Part shown: positions 52,054-64,000 of the stretch, piece by piece
How the letters are laid out: every line of letters begins with the position of its first letter
How positions within the stretch are numbered: the stretch's first letter is position 1
The notes under the pieces: model-generated
Database searches by the model: none
Seen by the model: only the letters and a program-made list of their open reading frames with translations
What the model was told of the DNA's origin: nothing
Assembly (NCBI GenBank): GCA_016867395.1
Contig: VGJS01000007.1
Coordinates: 1 to 64,000 of the forward strand
Length of the DNA: 64,000 nucleotides
Reading direction: 5' to 3'
Source: Candidatus Handelsmanbacteria bacterium
GTDB taxonomy: Bacteria; Latescibacterota; UBA2968; UBA8231
Position numbers and translations under genes: made by a program

Positions 52054-52182
52054 GCCCCTCCCCGCGCCTTTTTGCCCGTCTATCCCTAAATTACATCAGG
52101 CGTTCCCCTACCCTTCCCTTGAGGCCAGGGAGGGTGGGATTTATTCTAAAAGCGGCATTTTTCAGCATAGAAGGATCCGAGG

Positions 52183-53001
52183 ATGGCGGCAAAAAAGGTG
52201 TTGATAACCGGGGTGTACGGCCTGATTGCCAGTTCCATCTACCAGCGCTTCCAGGCCCAACCGGGCAAGTACGAGGTGCACGGGCTGGCCAGGCGGCGGC
52301 GGCTTTCCGAGCGGGCGCCGCGCACCCGGCAGTTGGAGATCCCCAAGGAGCAATTCCACCTGGTGGACCTCAGCGACCTGGAGGCGGTGGAAAAGGCCAT
52401 GACGGGCATGGAGGTGGTGGTGCAGATGGCCGCTGACCCCCGGCCCGACGCCAGTTGGGAGAGCCTGCTGGCCAGCAACATCGCCGGGACCCGCAACGTG
52501 TTTGAGGCCGCGGTGCGGGCCGGGGTCAAGCGGGTGGTGTACGCCAGCTCGATCATGGTCTCCTGGGGCTACCAACTCGACGAGCCATACAAATCCCTGG
52601 CCGAGGGCCGCTTTGCCGAAGCCGCCCAGGCCGACATCCACACTGTGACCCACGAATGGCCGGTGCGGCCCACCGGCCTGTACCCGGCCACCAAGGTCTG
52701 GGGCGAGGCCCTGGCCCGGTACTACGCCGATGTACACGGCCTGTCCTCCCTGTGCCTGCGCATCGGCTGGGTCAACGCCGAGGACCACCCGCACAAGCCC
52801 GAGTCCGGGGCGGTGTGGTGCAGCCAGCGCGACGTGGTGCAACTGGTGGAGCGGGCGGTGGATGCGCCGGAGGACCTGCGGTTCGACATCTTCTATGGGG
52901 TGTCCAACAACCAGTGGCGCTGGGTGGACATCGACCACGCCCGCGAGGTGCTGGGTTATATCCCCCAGGACAGCGCCGAGGAGAAGCTCACGAAGAAGTG
53001 A
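52183..53001 (+). CDS. NAD-dependent epimerase/dehydratase, uronate-dehydrogenase-like
   Basis: A 272-residue extended SDR, paralogue of the gene at 14295-15053. Motifs are VLITGVYGLIASSIY (about 6-20), VVVQMAADPRPDASWESLLASNIAGTRNVFEAA, catalytic YPATK (around 167-171), and the C-terminal CSQRDVVQLVERAVDAPEDLRFDIFYGVSNNQWRW then LGYIPQDSAEEKL. The paralogue shares nearly every one of these blocks. It lies after the recA terminator, so it should have its own promoter, and a GC-rich hairpin follows. Its linkage to recD2 is probably accidental. The likely reaction is oxidation or epimerisation of a sugar or uronate. Confidence 0.85.
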   Translation: MAAKKVLITGVYGLIASSIYQRFQAQPGKYEVHGLARRRRLSERAPRTRQLEIPKEQFHLVDLSDLEAVEKAMTGMEVVVQMAADPRPDASWESLLASNIAGTRNVFEAAVRAGVKRVVYASSIMVSWGYQLDEPYKSLAEGRFAEAAQADIHTVTHEWPVRPTGLYPATKVWGEALARYYADVHGLSSLCLRIGWVNAEDHPHKPESGAVWCSQRDVVQLVERAVDAPEDLRFDIFYGVSNNQWRWVDIDHAREVLGYIPQDSAEEKLTKK

Positions 53002-53030
53002 GCGCGCCACAGCCCCATTGACGGCAAGCG

Positions 53031-53057
53031 ATCCCCGCCGGGCGACCTGGCGGGGAT
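53031..53057 (+). terminator. weak terminator-like hairpin
   Basis: ATCCCCGCC (53031-53039) pairs with GGCGGGGAT (53049-53057); there is only TTCG after it, so strength is doubtful. It separates the epimerase from the helicase gene. Confidence 0.4.
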
Positions 53058-53076
53058 TTCGCATCTAGGACTGTCC

Positions 53077-55214
53077 TTGGCCGAAACCATCGAAGGCACC
53101 ATCGAGCGGATCACCTTCCAGGCCGAGGATACCGGCTACACCGTGGCCCGGTTGCTGGCGGGGGAGGAGTTGGTAACGGTGGTGGGGGTGATGGCCGGGG
53201 CGCAGGTGGGGGAGGGAGTGCGCCTGGAGGGGGAGTGGTCCTCCCATCCCCAGTACGGCCGGCAGTTCAAGTTCTCACAATACACCCCCCTCTATCCCGC
53301 TACGCTGGAGGGTATCCGCCGCTATCTGGGCTCGGGGCTGATCAAGGGCATCGGCCCGGTGACGGCCCAGCGCATCGTCGAGCACTTTGGGATGCAGACC
53401 CTGGAGGTCATCGATCGGCAGCCCGAGCGGCTCCTGGAGGTGCCCGGTACCGGGCCCAAGAGGGTGGAGATCATCAGGGGGGGCTGGCAAGCCCAGCGGC
53501 AGATCAAGGACGTGATGGTCTTTCTCCAGTCCCACGGGGTGGGCACGGCCTACGCGGTGAAGATCTACAAGACCTACGGGGACCAGGCCATCGCCGCGGT
53601 GCAGGCCAACCCGTACTGCTTAGAGCAGGATATCTGGGGCATCGGCTTCCTCAGCGCCGACCGCATCGCCCGCAACCTGGGGGTGTTGCCCGAGGCCCCC
53701 GAAAGGCTTAAGGCCGGGTTGCGCTACGTGCTCAACCAGGCCGGCGACGAAGGACACGTCTTTCTGCCTCGGATGGAATTGCTGGAGGCGGCTCAAAAGG
53801 AGCTGGAGGTGGCCCCGGAGCTGCTGGCCCAGGGGCTGGCGGGGCTGGCGGCGGAAGGGGGCGCGGTCCTGGACGGCGAGCGGGTGTACCTGCCGCCCCT
53901 GCACCAGGCCGAGGTGGGCATCGCCGCCTCGCTGCTGCGCCTGCTGCGGGCACCCCTGCGGCAGGGCCGCGACCAGGTCGGGGAGGCCATCGCGGTGTTG
54001 GAGGAAAAGCTGGGCATCCAGTACGAGGCCCAGCAGCGGGAAGGGCTGCTCAGGGCGGCGCAGAGCAAGGTGATGGTGCTTACCGGGGGCCCTGGCACGG
54101 GCAAGACCACCATCACCCGGGGCATCATCGCCCTCCTGGAGCAACAGGGCCAACAGGTGCTGCTCTGCTCGCCCACCGGCCGGGCAGCCAAGAAGCTGGC
54201 CGAGGCCACCGGCAAGCCCGCCCGCACTATCCACCGGCTCCTGGGCTTCAAGCCGCCCAAGGGCTTCGAGCATCACCAGGACAACCCGCTAAAGTGCCAG
54301 GCCCTGATCGCCGACGAGGTGTCGATGGTGGACGTGGCGCTGATGCACAGCCTACTCAAGGCCTTGCCGGCCTCGGCCCGGGTAGTGCTGGTGGGGGACG
54401 TGGATCAACTGCCCTCGGTGGGGCCGGGGAAGGTGCTGCGCGAGCTGATCGCCAGCGGGGCAGTGCCGGTGGTGCGCCTCACCCACATCTTCCGCCAGGC
54501 CCAAGAGAGCCAGATCGTCACCAACGCCCACCTGATCAACCAGGGCGAGTGCCCAGCCATAAACAACCGCGAGGCACGGGACTTTTTCTTTATCGAGGAG
54601 GAGGAGCCCGAGCAGGTGGCAACCACCATCCAGGAGTTGTGCGCCGAGCGCCTGCCCCGCCGTTACAATCTGGACCCCATCGAGGACATCCAGGTGCTGG
54701 CCCCCATGTACCGGGGGGAGACCGGGGCCAGCAACCTGAACCAGGCTCTCCAGCAGCGGCTCAATCCCAAGGAACAGGGCTGGAAGCGGGGAGGGGTCGA
54801 GTACCGGGTGGGGGACAAGGTGATGCAGGTGCGCAACAACTACGAGAAGGGGGTCTTCAACGGGGACGTGGGCCGCCTTCGCGCCATCGACCCCGAGAAC
54901 CAGGTGGTGCGGGTGCTCTTTGAGGAGGAGGTGGAGTACGAGTTTTCCGAGCTGGACGAATTGGTGCTGGCCTATGCGGTTTCGGTACACAAGTCGCAGG
55001 GCTCGGAGTACCGGGCAGTGGTGTTGCCCCTGACCACCCAGCACTATCTGATGCTCCAGCGCAACCTGCTCTACACCGCCATCACCCGGGCGCGGGAGCT
55101 GGTGGTGATGGTGGGGACAAAAAAGGCCCTGGGCATCGCGGTGCGCAACGGCCGCACCGCCGAGCGCCACACCGCCCTGGCCGCCAGGCTGCGGGAGCTG
55201 TCAAAGGGAAGCTG

Positions 55215-55215
<1 letters not shown>
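53077..55215 (+). CDS. recD2: ATP-dependent RecD2-type DNA helicase
   Basis: A 712-residue 5'-3' helicase of the RecD2 (RecD-like, RecBC-independent) branch. The N-terminal domain starts TIEGTIERITFQAEDTGYTVARL and includes helix-hairpin-helix stretches (RRYLGSGLIKGIGPVTAQRIVEHFG and LLEVPGTGPKRVEII). Walker A is GGPGTGKTT near residue 337, and motif II is ALIADEVSMVD. Late motifs are LTHIFRQAQESQIVTNAHLIN, ELVLAYAVSVHKSQGSEY and LLYTAITRARELVVMVG. The start is a TTG at 53077 with a modest TAGGA site. The MFS gene starts one base inside its stop codon (TGATG). Confidence 0.94.
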
Positions 55216-58330
<3,115 letters not shown>

Positions 58331-59512
58331 TCAGGGGATGAGGCGGACGATCTCTTCCTGGCTCGGGGTCGTGGCCTGCGGGCCCTTTGCCGGGTCCACG
58401 TACACGTTGATCTCCAGCCGCACCCCGAAATGGGGCAGGTAGATGCCCGGCTCCACCGAGAAGCCGGTGCCGGGCAAGAGCTGGCGGGTGTCGTGACTTT
58501 CCAGGTCGTCGAGATTGGCGCCCAGGCCATGCACCGCCCGCCCAGGGCCCAGGCTGTGGCCGGTGCGGTGGAGGAAACGGTCGCCGTACCCGGTTTTGCT
58601 GATGAAGTCGCGGGCAATCCTGTCGGCCTCCCAGCCCTGCACCGGCTTGCCCCGGCCCCAGCAGTCCCGTAGGTGCGCCACTACTAAATCGCACGCCTCC
58701 TTCACCATGTCAAATATCCGCTGCTGCTCGGCGGTGGGATGAGGGGTGGCGCAGGCCACCCAGGTGATGTCTCCGTAGACGGATTGGGGGCCGGGGTGTC
58801 TGGCCCACAGGTCGATGAGCACCCAGTCGCCCCTGGCGATGGAGGGGGAGCCCTGGTCCTGGGGCTCGTAGTGGGGATCGCCGCTGTGGGCGTTGAAGGC
58901 GACGATGGGGCCGTGGTCGGTCTCCAGGCCACGGCGGGCGAAGTCGGCAAGTATGAACTGCTGAAGCTCGTACTCGGTGCAGGAGCGCCCCTGCTCCAGG
59001 CACTGGGTTAGGTGGGCGAAGGCCGCGTCCCTCACCTTGATCACCTGCCGGCAGGCGTCGAGGTGCGAAGCCAGGGCCTCGGGGCTCCAGGTGGCCAGGG
59101 CCGTCTGGTACAGGTCGGCGGAGGAGACCACCTCCACCCCGCAGGAGCGCACCAGGTCGAGGGTGCCCCCGTCCACCCAGGAGGTGATGGGCAGGGCCCC
59201 GCCGGGGGAGTATTCCAGGGCCACGCGCCGGCAGCGGGAAAGGGCTGCTTGGAGCCAGGCGTGCAACTGCTGCCAGCCGGTGTAGGATTCCAGGGCCACC
59301 CCGGTCCCGGCGAAAACCCCCTGCTCGATGACGTGGGCCAGGAGGCGGGCCGGCCCTTCGGCGGGGATGAGCAGGAAGGCGCGGCGGGTGGTGGGTTTCT
59401 GGAAACCGAGCAGTTGCCACATCACCGGGTTGTTGTTGCGGAAGTCGCAGACCAGCCAGGCGTGGAGGTTTTGGTCGCGCAGAAAGCGCTGGGCGGCGCT
59501 CAGGTCCAGCAC
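58331..59512 (-). CDS. M24-family metallopeptidase (Xaa-Pro peptidase-like)
   Basis: A 393-residue peptidase of the pita-bread fold. The N-terminal creatinase-like domain ends near RVALEYSPGGALP. The metal ligands are visible in order: WVLIDLWARHPGPQSVYGDIT (two Asp), HRTGHSLG (His), GTGFSVEPGIYLP (Glu) and VRLEINVYV (Glu). The start is GTG at 59512 with GGAGG at 59525-59521; a start at 59611 would add 33 residues without a ribosome site. It lies 12 bases upstream of metG. Together with the His in GRAVHGLGANLD it appears complete. A role in proline-peptide or peptide recycling is likely. Confidence 0.88.
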   Translation of the reverse strand: MLDLSAAQRFLRDQNLHAWLVCDFRNNNPVMWQLLGFQKPTTRRAFLLIPAEGPARLLAHVIEQGVFAGTGVALESYTGWQQLHAWLQAALSRCRRVALEYSPGGALPITSWVDGGTLDLVRSCGVEVVSSADLYQTALATWSPEALASHLDACRQVIKVRDAAFAHLTQCLEQGRSCTEYELQQFILADFARRGLETDHGPIVAFNAHSGDPHYEPQDQGSPSIARGDWVLIDLWARHPGPQSVYGDITWVACATPHPTAEQQRIFDMVKEACDLVVAHLRDCWGRGKPVQGWEADRIARDFISKTGYGDRFLHRTGHSLGPGRAVHGLGANLDDLESHDTRQLLPGTGFSVEPGIYLPHFGVRLEINVYVDPAKGPQATTPSQEEIVRLIP

Positions 59513-59595
59513 GGGGGCGTCCTCCGGCAAGGGTGGAAAGGAAAGGGGTACGATAAGCCATCGGCTGGTTACAGACAATAGTCGGCGGGGGTGGG

Positions 59596-59624
59596 TTGGT
59601 GCGTCACGCATCCCGGTTTATATT
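59596..59624 (+). promoter_or_regulatory. promoter of the decayed PEP-synthase-like gene
   Basis: TTGGTG (59596-59601) and TATATT (59619-59624) with 17 bases between, 47 bases before the ATG at 59672, which has GGGGAG upstream. Confidence 0.45.
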
Positions 59625-59671
59625 GTCTTTTTCCCCAGGGGCCGGTTGCAGAAAGGTGACGGACTGGGGAG

Positions 59672-61369
59672 ATGCAGGAGACAGGTGCAAGCGGCGCGGA
59701 ACTGCTCTGGTTGGGGCAGCCGGCCTGCGGCGAGGTGGAACTGGTGGGCGGCAAGGTGGCCAATCTCAGCCGGCTGGCCGCCGAGTTCCGGGTGCCCCCC
59801 GGCTTTTGCCTGATTACCAGGGCCGACGAGGTGTTGGGCCGCGGGGGTGGGGGAGGCCGAGGGGCTGCCTCAGGGGTGTGCGGGGGTTTCGCGGGCGGCG
59901 TACGCCGAGTTGGGGGCGCCGCTGCAACCAGGAGGAGCCCCCGGTGGCGGCGCGCTCCTTGGCGGTGGACGAGGACGGCCGGGCCGCCTCCTTGGCCGGC
60001 CAGTACGAGACCTATCTCAACCTCTTCGGGGCCGAGCAGGTGGCCCAGTCAGTGCGAGATTGCTGGGCGGCGATGCGCTCGGAGCAGGTGCGCTAGGACC
60101 ACCGGCGCTACGGCCTGCTGGTGGACCAGGGCCGGCTGGCGGTGCTGATACAGCAACTGGTGGGGGCGGACGTGTCGGCGGTGGTGTTCAGCGCCGACCC
60201 GGTTAGCGGGGACCGCGAGGTGGTGGTGGTCAACGCCACTTGGAGGCTGGGCGAGAGCATCCTCGGCGGCACGGTCAGCCCGGACGAGTACCGGGTGCGG
60301 AAGGCCGACCTGAAGGCCATGGGGCGCCGCGTCGCTGACAAGGAGCGCATGACGGTGGCGGTGCGGGGGGGGGACCTGCGAAATGGCGGTGCCCCGCTCT
60401 GCGCACCCAACCCGCGCTCGACGAAGATAAGTTGGGCCAACTTGCGGCCCTGGCCCTGGAAAAGAGTCCTGAGGGGCGGGCCTTTCTGGCGGCACTGCGG
60501 AAGTACCTACGGGTCTGTGGCCAGTGCGGTACCACCTGGGGGCTGAGCACGCCCACCTGAAGCGAGGAGCCTTCGCCGGCGCTCACGAACATCCAGGGCT
60601 ACCTGGGACGGCCCGAAAGCGACGACCCCCGGGCGGGCCAGGCGGTGCTGGCCGACTAGCGCGAAAAGGCTGTAGCCGAGGCGCGGGCCCGGTTGGAGGG
60701 GTATCCCCGGCAGGTGGTGGAGCAGTTCGAGTTCCTGCTCAAGGCCGGCCAGTTGGGGGTAGTGCTCTCCGAGGGCCACGGGTTCGGGATCGACTTCAAC
60801 GCCATGGCCAGGGTTAGGCGGGTCGTGGTGGAGGTGGGCAAACGCCTGGCGCAGGGCGGGTCCATCACCGCTGCCGAGGATGTGTTCCACCTTGGCCTGG
60901 ACAAGTTGCGCGCCGAACTGGAGCAGCCCGGCGACGGGCGCGTCCCCCATGTTGGGCATGGACTACGGGCCGCCGCCGGACAGCCCTCTGACCCGGATCT
61001 TCGGCAAGCTCTTCGGCGGCCCGCCCCGGGCCACCGGGGAAGCGGGGGTGCCTAAGGGGCATGCCGGCTCGGTGGGCAATGCTTGGGGTCGGGCCCGAGT
61101 GAACCGCTCCCCGGAGGAGGCCGGCCCCTTGCAGTGGGGGGAGATCCTGGTGGCCGAAACCACCTCGCCGCGCTGGACGCCCCTCTTCGCCACCGCTGGG
61201 GGGATTGTCACAGACACCGGCGGCATCCTCAGCCACTGCGCTGTGGTGGCCCGCGAGTACCGGCATCCCGGCGGTGGTGGGCACCGGCGCTGCCACCAAG
61301 GTGATTCAGGAAGGGCAACTCCTGGAGGTGGACGGTGACGCCTGGACGGTTCTTATTGTCGAGGAGTGA
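59672..61369 (+). pseudogene. Rph/PEP-synthase-like phosphotransferase, heavily decayed
   Basis: About 570 residues of a protein with an ATP-grasp domain, a central substrate domain and a C-terminal phosphohistidine swivel domain, as in rifampin phosphotransferase and PEP-synthase-like proteins. Pieces in different frames are ELVGGKVANLSRLAAEFRVPPGFCLIT (about 59715-59800), YETYLNLFGAEQVAQSVRDCW and LVGADVSAVVFSADPVSGDREVVVVNATW (ATP-grasp), VVEQFEFLLKAGQLG...VEVGKRLAQGGSITAAEDVFHLGLDKL, and GGIVTDTGGILSHCAVVAREY (swivel). Stops include TAG at 60094 and 60657, and frameshifts occur near 59850, 60400 and 61258. It clearly no longer encodes a protein. A normal promoter remains. Confidence 0.85.
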
Positions 61370-62307
61370 GGCGGCCCCGCCGCAAAGAGAGGTCGCGGTG
61401 CTGGCGACGGTGGCCCTGGCCACCATGCTGGCCCTGCTCAACTCGACGATGATCGCCGTGGCCCTGCCCCGGCTGATGGCGGAACTGGGGGCCGCCCTGG
61501 CCGCCAGTGGCTGGCTGGTCACCTCGTACCTGATCGCCCTGGCCTGTTTACAGCCGGTGGCCGGCAAGCTGGGCGACCGGTCGGCTGGCGGCCCCTGATC
61601 CTGGGCTGTTTGCTCTTCTTTCGACTACAGCAGGCCATCGCCGGGGCCATCGCCCTGCCCAACGGGGCGGCCCTGGTGCGCGAGGTGGTGCCGGCGGAGA
61701 GGCGGGGCGCCGGTTTTGGCATGGTGGGGGCGGCAATGGGCCTTGCCGCCACCGGCCCGCCCTTGGGGGGCCGGCTGGTGGAGGTGGCTGGCTGGCGGGC
61801 TCATTTTTGCGTCAACATGCTGCTCATCGTCCCGGCGTTGGTATTGGGGTTGCGGGTGTTGCCCGCTGGCCCCACCCGATCCTCTGCCATGGGGTTTGAT
61901 GTGGGGGGCGCCCTGCTGCTCCTGGCGGTGCTGGCCGGCCTGCTGAAGCACTGGTGCTAGTATGGTCCTCCGGTCCTGGTGCTGGGCGGGGTGTTGCTGC
62001 TGGTGGTGGTTGTTTTGCTGATCCGCCGCGAGCTGGGCCACCCGGACCCGGTGCTGCTGCCCCGCTTCTTTCTCGACCCCAGCTTTGCCCTGGCCAACGC
62101 CGCAGTTGCCCTAAGCAACTTGGCCATGTACTCGACCCTGCTGGCCGCCCTGCCGGGCTGGGGGTGGCCTTAGGGGTGTTCTCGACCAGCCGTTTCCTGG
62201 GCAGCATCGTCGGCTTCAGCCTGCTGCCCCTGCTCTGTCACCCCGGCAGCGGGGTGGCGGGTTTTGCCTCCGTGCTGTGGCTGGTGGTGGGAATCGCCTT
62301 CCTCTAA
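61335..62307 (+). pseudogene. MFS drug exporter (DHA2/EmrB-like), decayed
   Basis: Pieces of a multidrug exporter lie in successive frames: LATMLALLNSTMIAVALPRLMAELGAALAASGWLVTSYLIALA with stop TGA at 61596, then AIAGAIALPNGAALVREVVPAERRGAGFGMVGAAMGLAATGPPLGG... AHFCVNMLLIVPAL, stopped by TAG at 61958, then LLIRRELGHPDPVLLPRFFLDPSFALANAAVALSNLAMYSTLL, and lastly LGVFSTSRFLGSIVGFSLLPLL to 62307. The typical motifs C (ending in LGG around 61780) and the loop before FFLDP are visible. At least three frameshifts and two stops leave it non-functional. It lies directly after the PEP-synthase-like pseudogene. Confidence 0.85.
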
Positions 62308-62354
62308 GTGGTGGCCAGCCTGGGGCTGCGGCCCTGGCCCAGCGCCGGGTAGCT

Positions 62355-64000
62355 TCAGAGGGAGAGGTGTTCCCGCAGGCTGCGGCCGGTCCAGGAGTTC
62401 TCTGTCGCGGCGATCTCCTGTGGGGTTCCGCAGGCCATCAGCCTCCATCCCTCCTCTCCGGCCTCAGGTCCCAGGTCGAGCACGTAGTCGGCGGCCCAGA
62501 TCAGGTCGAGGTGATGCTCAATCACCAGGGCAGTGTTGCCCTGGTCGACCAGCCGCTGCAAGAGTTCGAGCAGCAGGTGCACGTCCTTTAGGTGCAGGCC
62601 GGTGGTGGGCTCGTCGAGTACGTAGAGGGTGCGGCGGCGCGAGGGCCGGCTCAGTTCCGCGGCCAGGCGCACCCGCTGGGCCTCACCCCCCGAGAGGCTG
62701 GGGGCCGGCTGGCCCAGGGGCAGGTACCCCAGCCCCACCTGGTCGAGCACCTCGAGGCGGCGGACCAGGCTGGGAATGGCGGCGAAGCGCTCCCCGGCCT
62801 CGGCAACGCTCAATTCCAGGGTCTGGGCAATGTGCAGGTCGCGGTAGCGCACGTCGAGCACCTCGCCGCGGTAGCGACTGCCCCCGCAGGTCAGGCAGGC
62901 CCTGGCCAAATGGTCCCAGACCTCCTCCTGGGCCAGGCCGCTGCCCCGGCATTCGGGGCAGGCCCCCTCGGGGGCGTTGAAGCTGAAATAGGAGGGGGTG
63001 TATCCGCGCAGGCGGGCGGCGGGCAGTTCGGCAAAGAGCTGGCGCAGGTCTCCCATTAGCCCGGTGTAGGTGGCCGGGTTGGAGCGGGGGGTGCGGCCCA
63101 GGGGGCGCTGGTCCACCTCCACCAGGCGCTCCACCAGGTCCAGGCCCTCGCAGCCCCGATAGGGAAGGGGGACCGGGGCGGGCTGCCCCAGGTGGCGTGC
63201 CACCAGGGGGCAGAGGGTGCGCAGGACCAGGCTGGTCTTGCCCGAGCCAGAGACCCCGGTGAGGCAGACCAGATTGCCCAGGGGGAAGGCCACGTCGAGG
63301 TCCTTGAGGTTATGGCCCCTGGCCCCATACAGGCGCAGCCAGCCTCCCGGTCCGGCGGGGCGGCGCGGCCCGGCGGGCAGGTGGTCCTGGCCGCGAAGGA
63401 AGCGGCCGGTGGGGGTTGGGGCGGCGGCCACCTCGGCCGGGGAACCCTGGGCCAGCAGGCGGCCGCCGTGGACGCCGGCCCCCGGTCCCAGGTCCACCAG
63501 GTGGTCGGCCCCGCGGATCAGCAGGGGGTCGTGCTCCACCACCACCACGGTGTTGCCCGCATCGCGCAGGGCCTGGAGGAAGCGCAGCAGGCGGCCCGCG
63601 TCGCGGGCGTGGAGCCCGGCGCTGGGCTCGTCGAGCACGTAGAGCACCTGGGTCAAGCCCGCTCCCAGGGCGGCGGCTAAGCGCAGGCGCTGGTACTCGC
63701 CGCTGGACAGGGTGTCGGCGCGGCGGTCCAGGGTCAGGTAGCCCAGGCCCAACTCCTCCAGGGCGGCCAGCCGGCGCAGGAGCTGGGAGACCAGGGCCTG
63801 GCCCGCCGGGGCCTGGGCCAGGGGGAAAGCCAGGCCGGAGATGACATCGGCGGCCCTGGCCGCGGTGCAGGCGGTCAGGTCGGCGAGGTTGTGCCCACCC
63901 ACCTCCACGGCCAGGGCCTCGGGCACCAGCCGGCGGCCCTGGCAGGCGGGGCAGGAGGCTTCAGCCTGGTGGGCGGCGAACCAGTCGGGGGCCTTTTCCC
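62355..64000 (-). CDS. uvrA: UvrA-family excinuclease ATPase subunit (5' end beyond window)
   Basis: The visible 548 residues are the C-terminal part of UvrA, the damage-recognition ATPase of nucleotide excision repair. CPACQGRRLVPEALAVEVGG near the window edge is the UvrA zinc-ribbon context. The first ATPase half ends with the signature LSSGEYQRLRLAAALG and VLYVLDEPSAGLHARD. The second has Walker A GVSGSGKTSLVL, the zinc finger CPECRGSGLAQEEVWDHLARACLTCGG, LSGGEAQRVRLAAEL and LYVLDEPTTGLHLKD. The first signature differs from the usual LSGGEAQR, which could mark a UvrA2-like branch. The stop is at 62357-62355; the rest lies outside this window. Confidence 0.88.
   Translation of the reverse strand, partial: EKAPDWFAAHQAEASCPACQGRRLVPEALAVEVGGHNLADLTACTAARAADVISGLAFPLAQAPAGQALVSQLLRRLAALEELGLGYLTLDRRADTLSSGEYQRLRLAAALGAGLTQVLYVLDEPSAGLHARDAGRLLRFLQALRDAGNTVVVVEHDPLLIRGADHLVDLGPGAGVHGGRLLAQGSPAEVAAAPTPTGRFLRGQDHLPAGPRRPAGPGGWLRLYGARGHNLKDLDVAFPLGNLVCLTGVSGSGKTSLVLRTLCPLVARHLGQPAPVPLPYRGCEGLDLVERLVEVDQRPLGRTPRSNPATYTGLMGDLRQLFAELPAARLRGYTPSYFSFNAPEGACPECRGSGLAQEEVWDHLARACLTCGGSRYRGEVLDVRYRDLHIAQTLELSVAEAGERFAAIPSLVRRLEVLDQVGLGYLPLGQPAPSLSGGEAQRVRLAAELSRPSRRRTLYVLDEPTTGLHLKDVHLLLELLQRLVDQGNTALVIEHHLDLIWAADYVLDLGPEAGEEGWRLMACGTPQEIAATENSWTGRSLREHLSL

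Noticed and set aside
52990-53060. Strong terminator between epimerase and recD2
   Set aside because: The hairpin is real but lacks a T-run, so it is listed only as weak.

Overview
The window is high-GC, gene-dense bacterial chromosome. It mixes broadly conserved information-processing genes (dnaG, rho, rpmE, prfA, prmC, radA, recA, recD2-type helicase, metG, uvrA-type, two tRNAs) with a large accessory block for uptake and breakdown of sugars and sugar acids. Lineage hints are: exported proteins ending in dockerin-like repeats with the core FDDFFxFADNF, many-membrane-segment DUF6785-type proteins paired with sugar-acid enzymes, and an abundance of Gfo/Idh/MocA, RraA and sugar-isomerase families. 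That combination resembles Latescibacterota-type (or related FCB/Poribacteria-like) environmental genomes. This is an inference from memory of such genomes, not a computed placement.

Layout. 1-8.7 kb (+): tail of a membrane protein, sugar isomerase, cyclase, a 1530-aa M28/FtsX fusion, a DMFase-like protein, and a frameshifted oxidoreductase ended by a terminator. 8.7-15.1 kb (-): two tandem operons, each pairing a DUF6785-type polytopic protein with a sugar-acid enzyme (RraA-type aldolase plus a CBM9-like exported protein; uronate-dehydrogenase-like epimerase). 15.1-22.3 kb (+): a CUT1-type sugar ABC importer, oxidoreductase, a GH130 gene cut short by a palindromic mobile repeat, an alcohol dehydrogenase and a second binding protein. 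22.4-23.3 kb (-): DUF1778/GNAT toxin-antitoxin pair with a palindromic operator. 23.4-28.6 kb (+): Rbs-type ABC importer, MscS channel, double cupin. 28.6-31.6 kb (-): P-loop protein, RraA plus nitrilase operon, peptidase remnant. 31.8-37.6 kb: DUF2059 protein, DEDDh exonuclease, aldo/keto reductase, indel-bearing methyltransferase, UxuA-like enzyme, oxidoreductase.

37.7-41 kb (-): tRNA-Val, a TonB/SDR chimera, a CAT-anticodon tRNA, dnaG. 41-44.4 kb (+): two exported fibronectin-III/dockerin-like proteins with their own promoters. 44.4-56.4 kb (+): the core block rho, rpmE, DUF1385, prfA, prmC, radA, recA, epimerase, recD2, MFS. 56.4-59.5 kb (-): M24 peptidase and metG. 59.6-62.3 kb (+): two heavily decayed pseudogenes (Rph/PEP-synthase-like and an MFS exporter). 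62.4-64 kb (-): uvrA-family gene running off the edge.

The accessory genes fit import of sugar or uronate-type substrates through ABC systems (and perhaps the DUF6785 proteins), followed by oxidation, epimerisation, dehydration and aldol cleavage. Several genes show catalytic-residue losses or damage, so parts of this capacity are degenerating or repurposed. Functions were assigned by reading translations for motifs; no database search was run.
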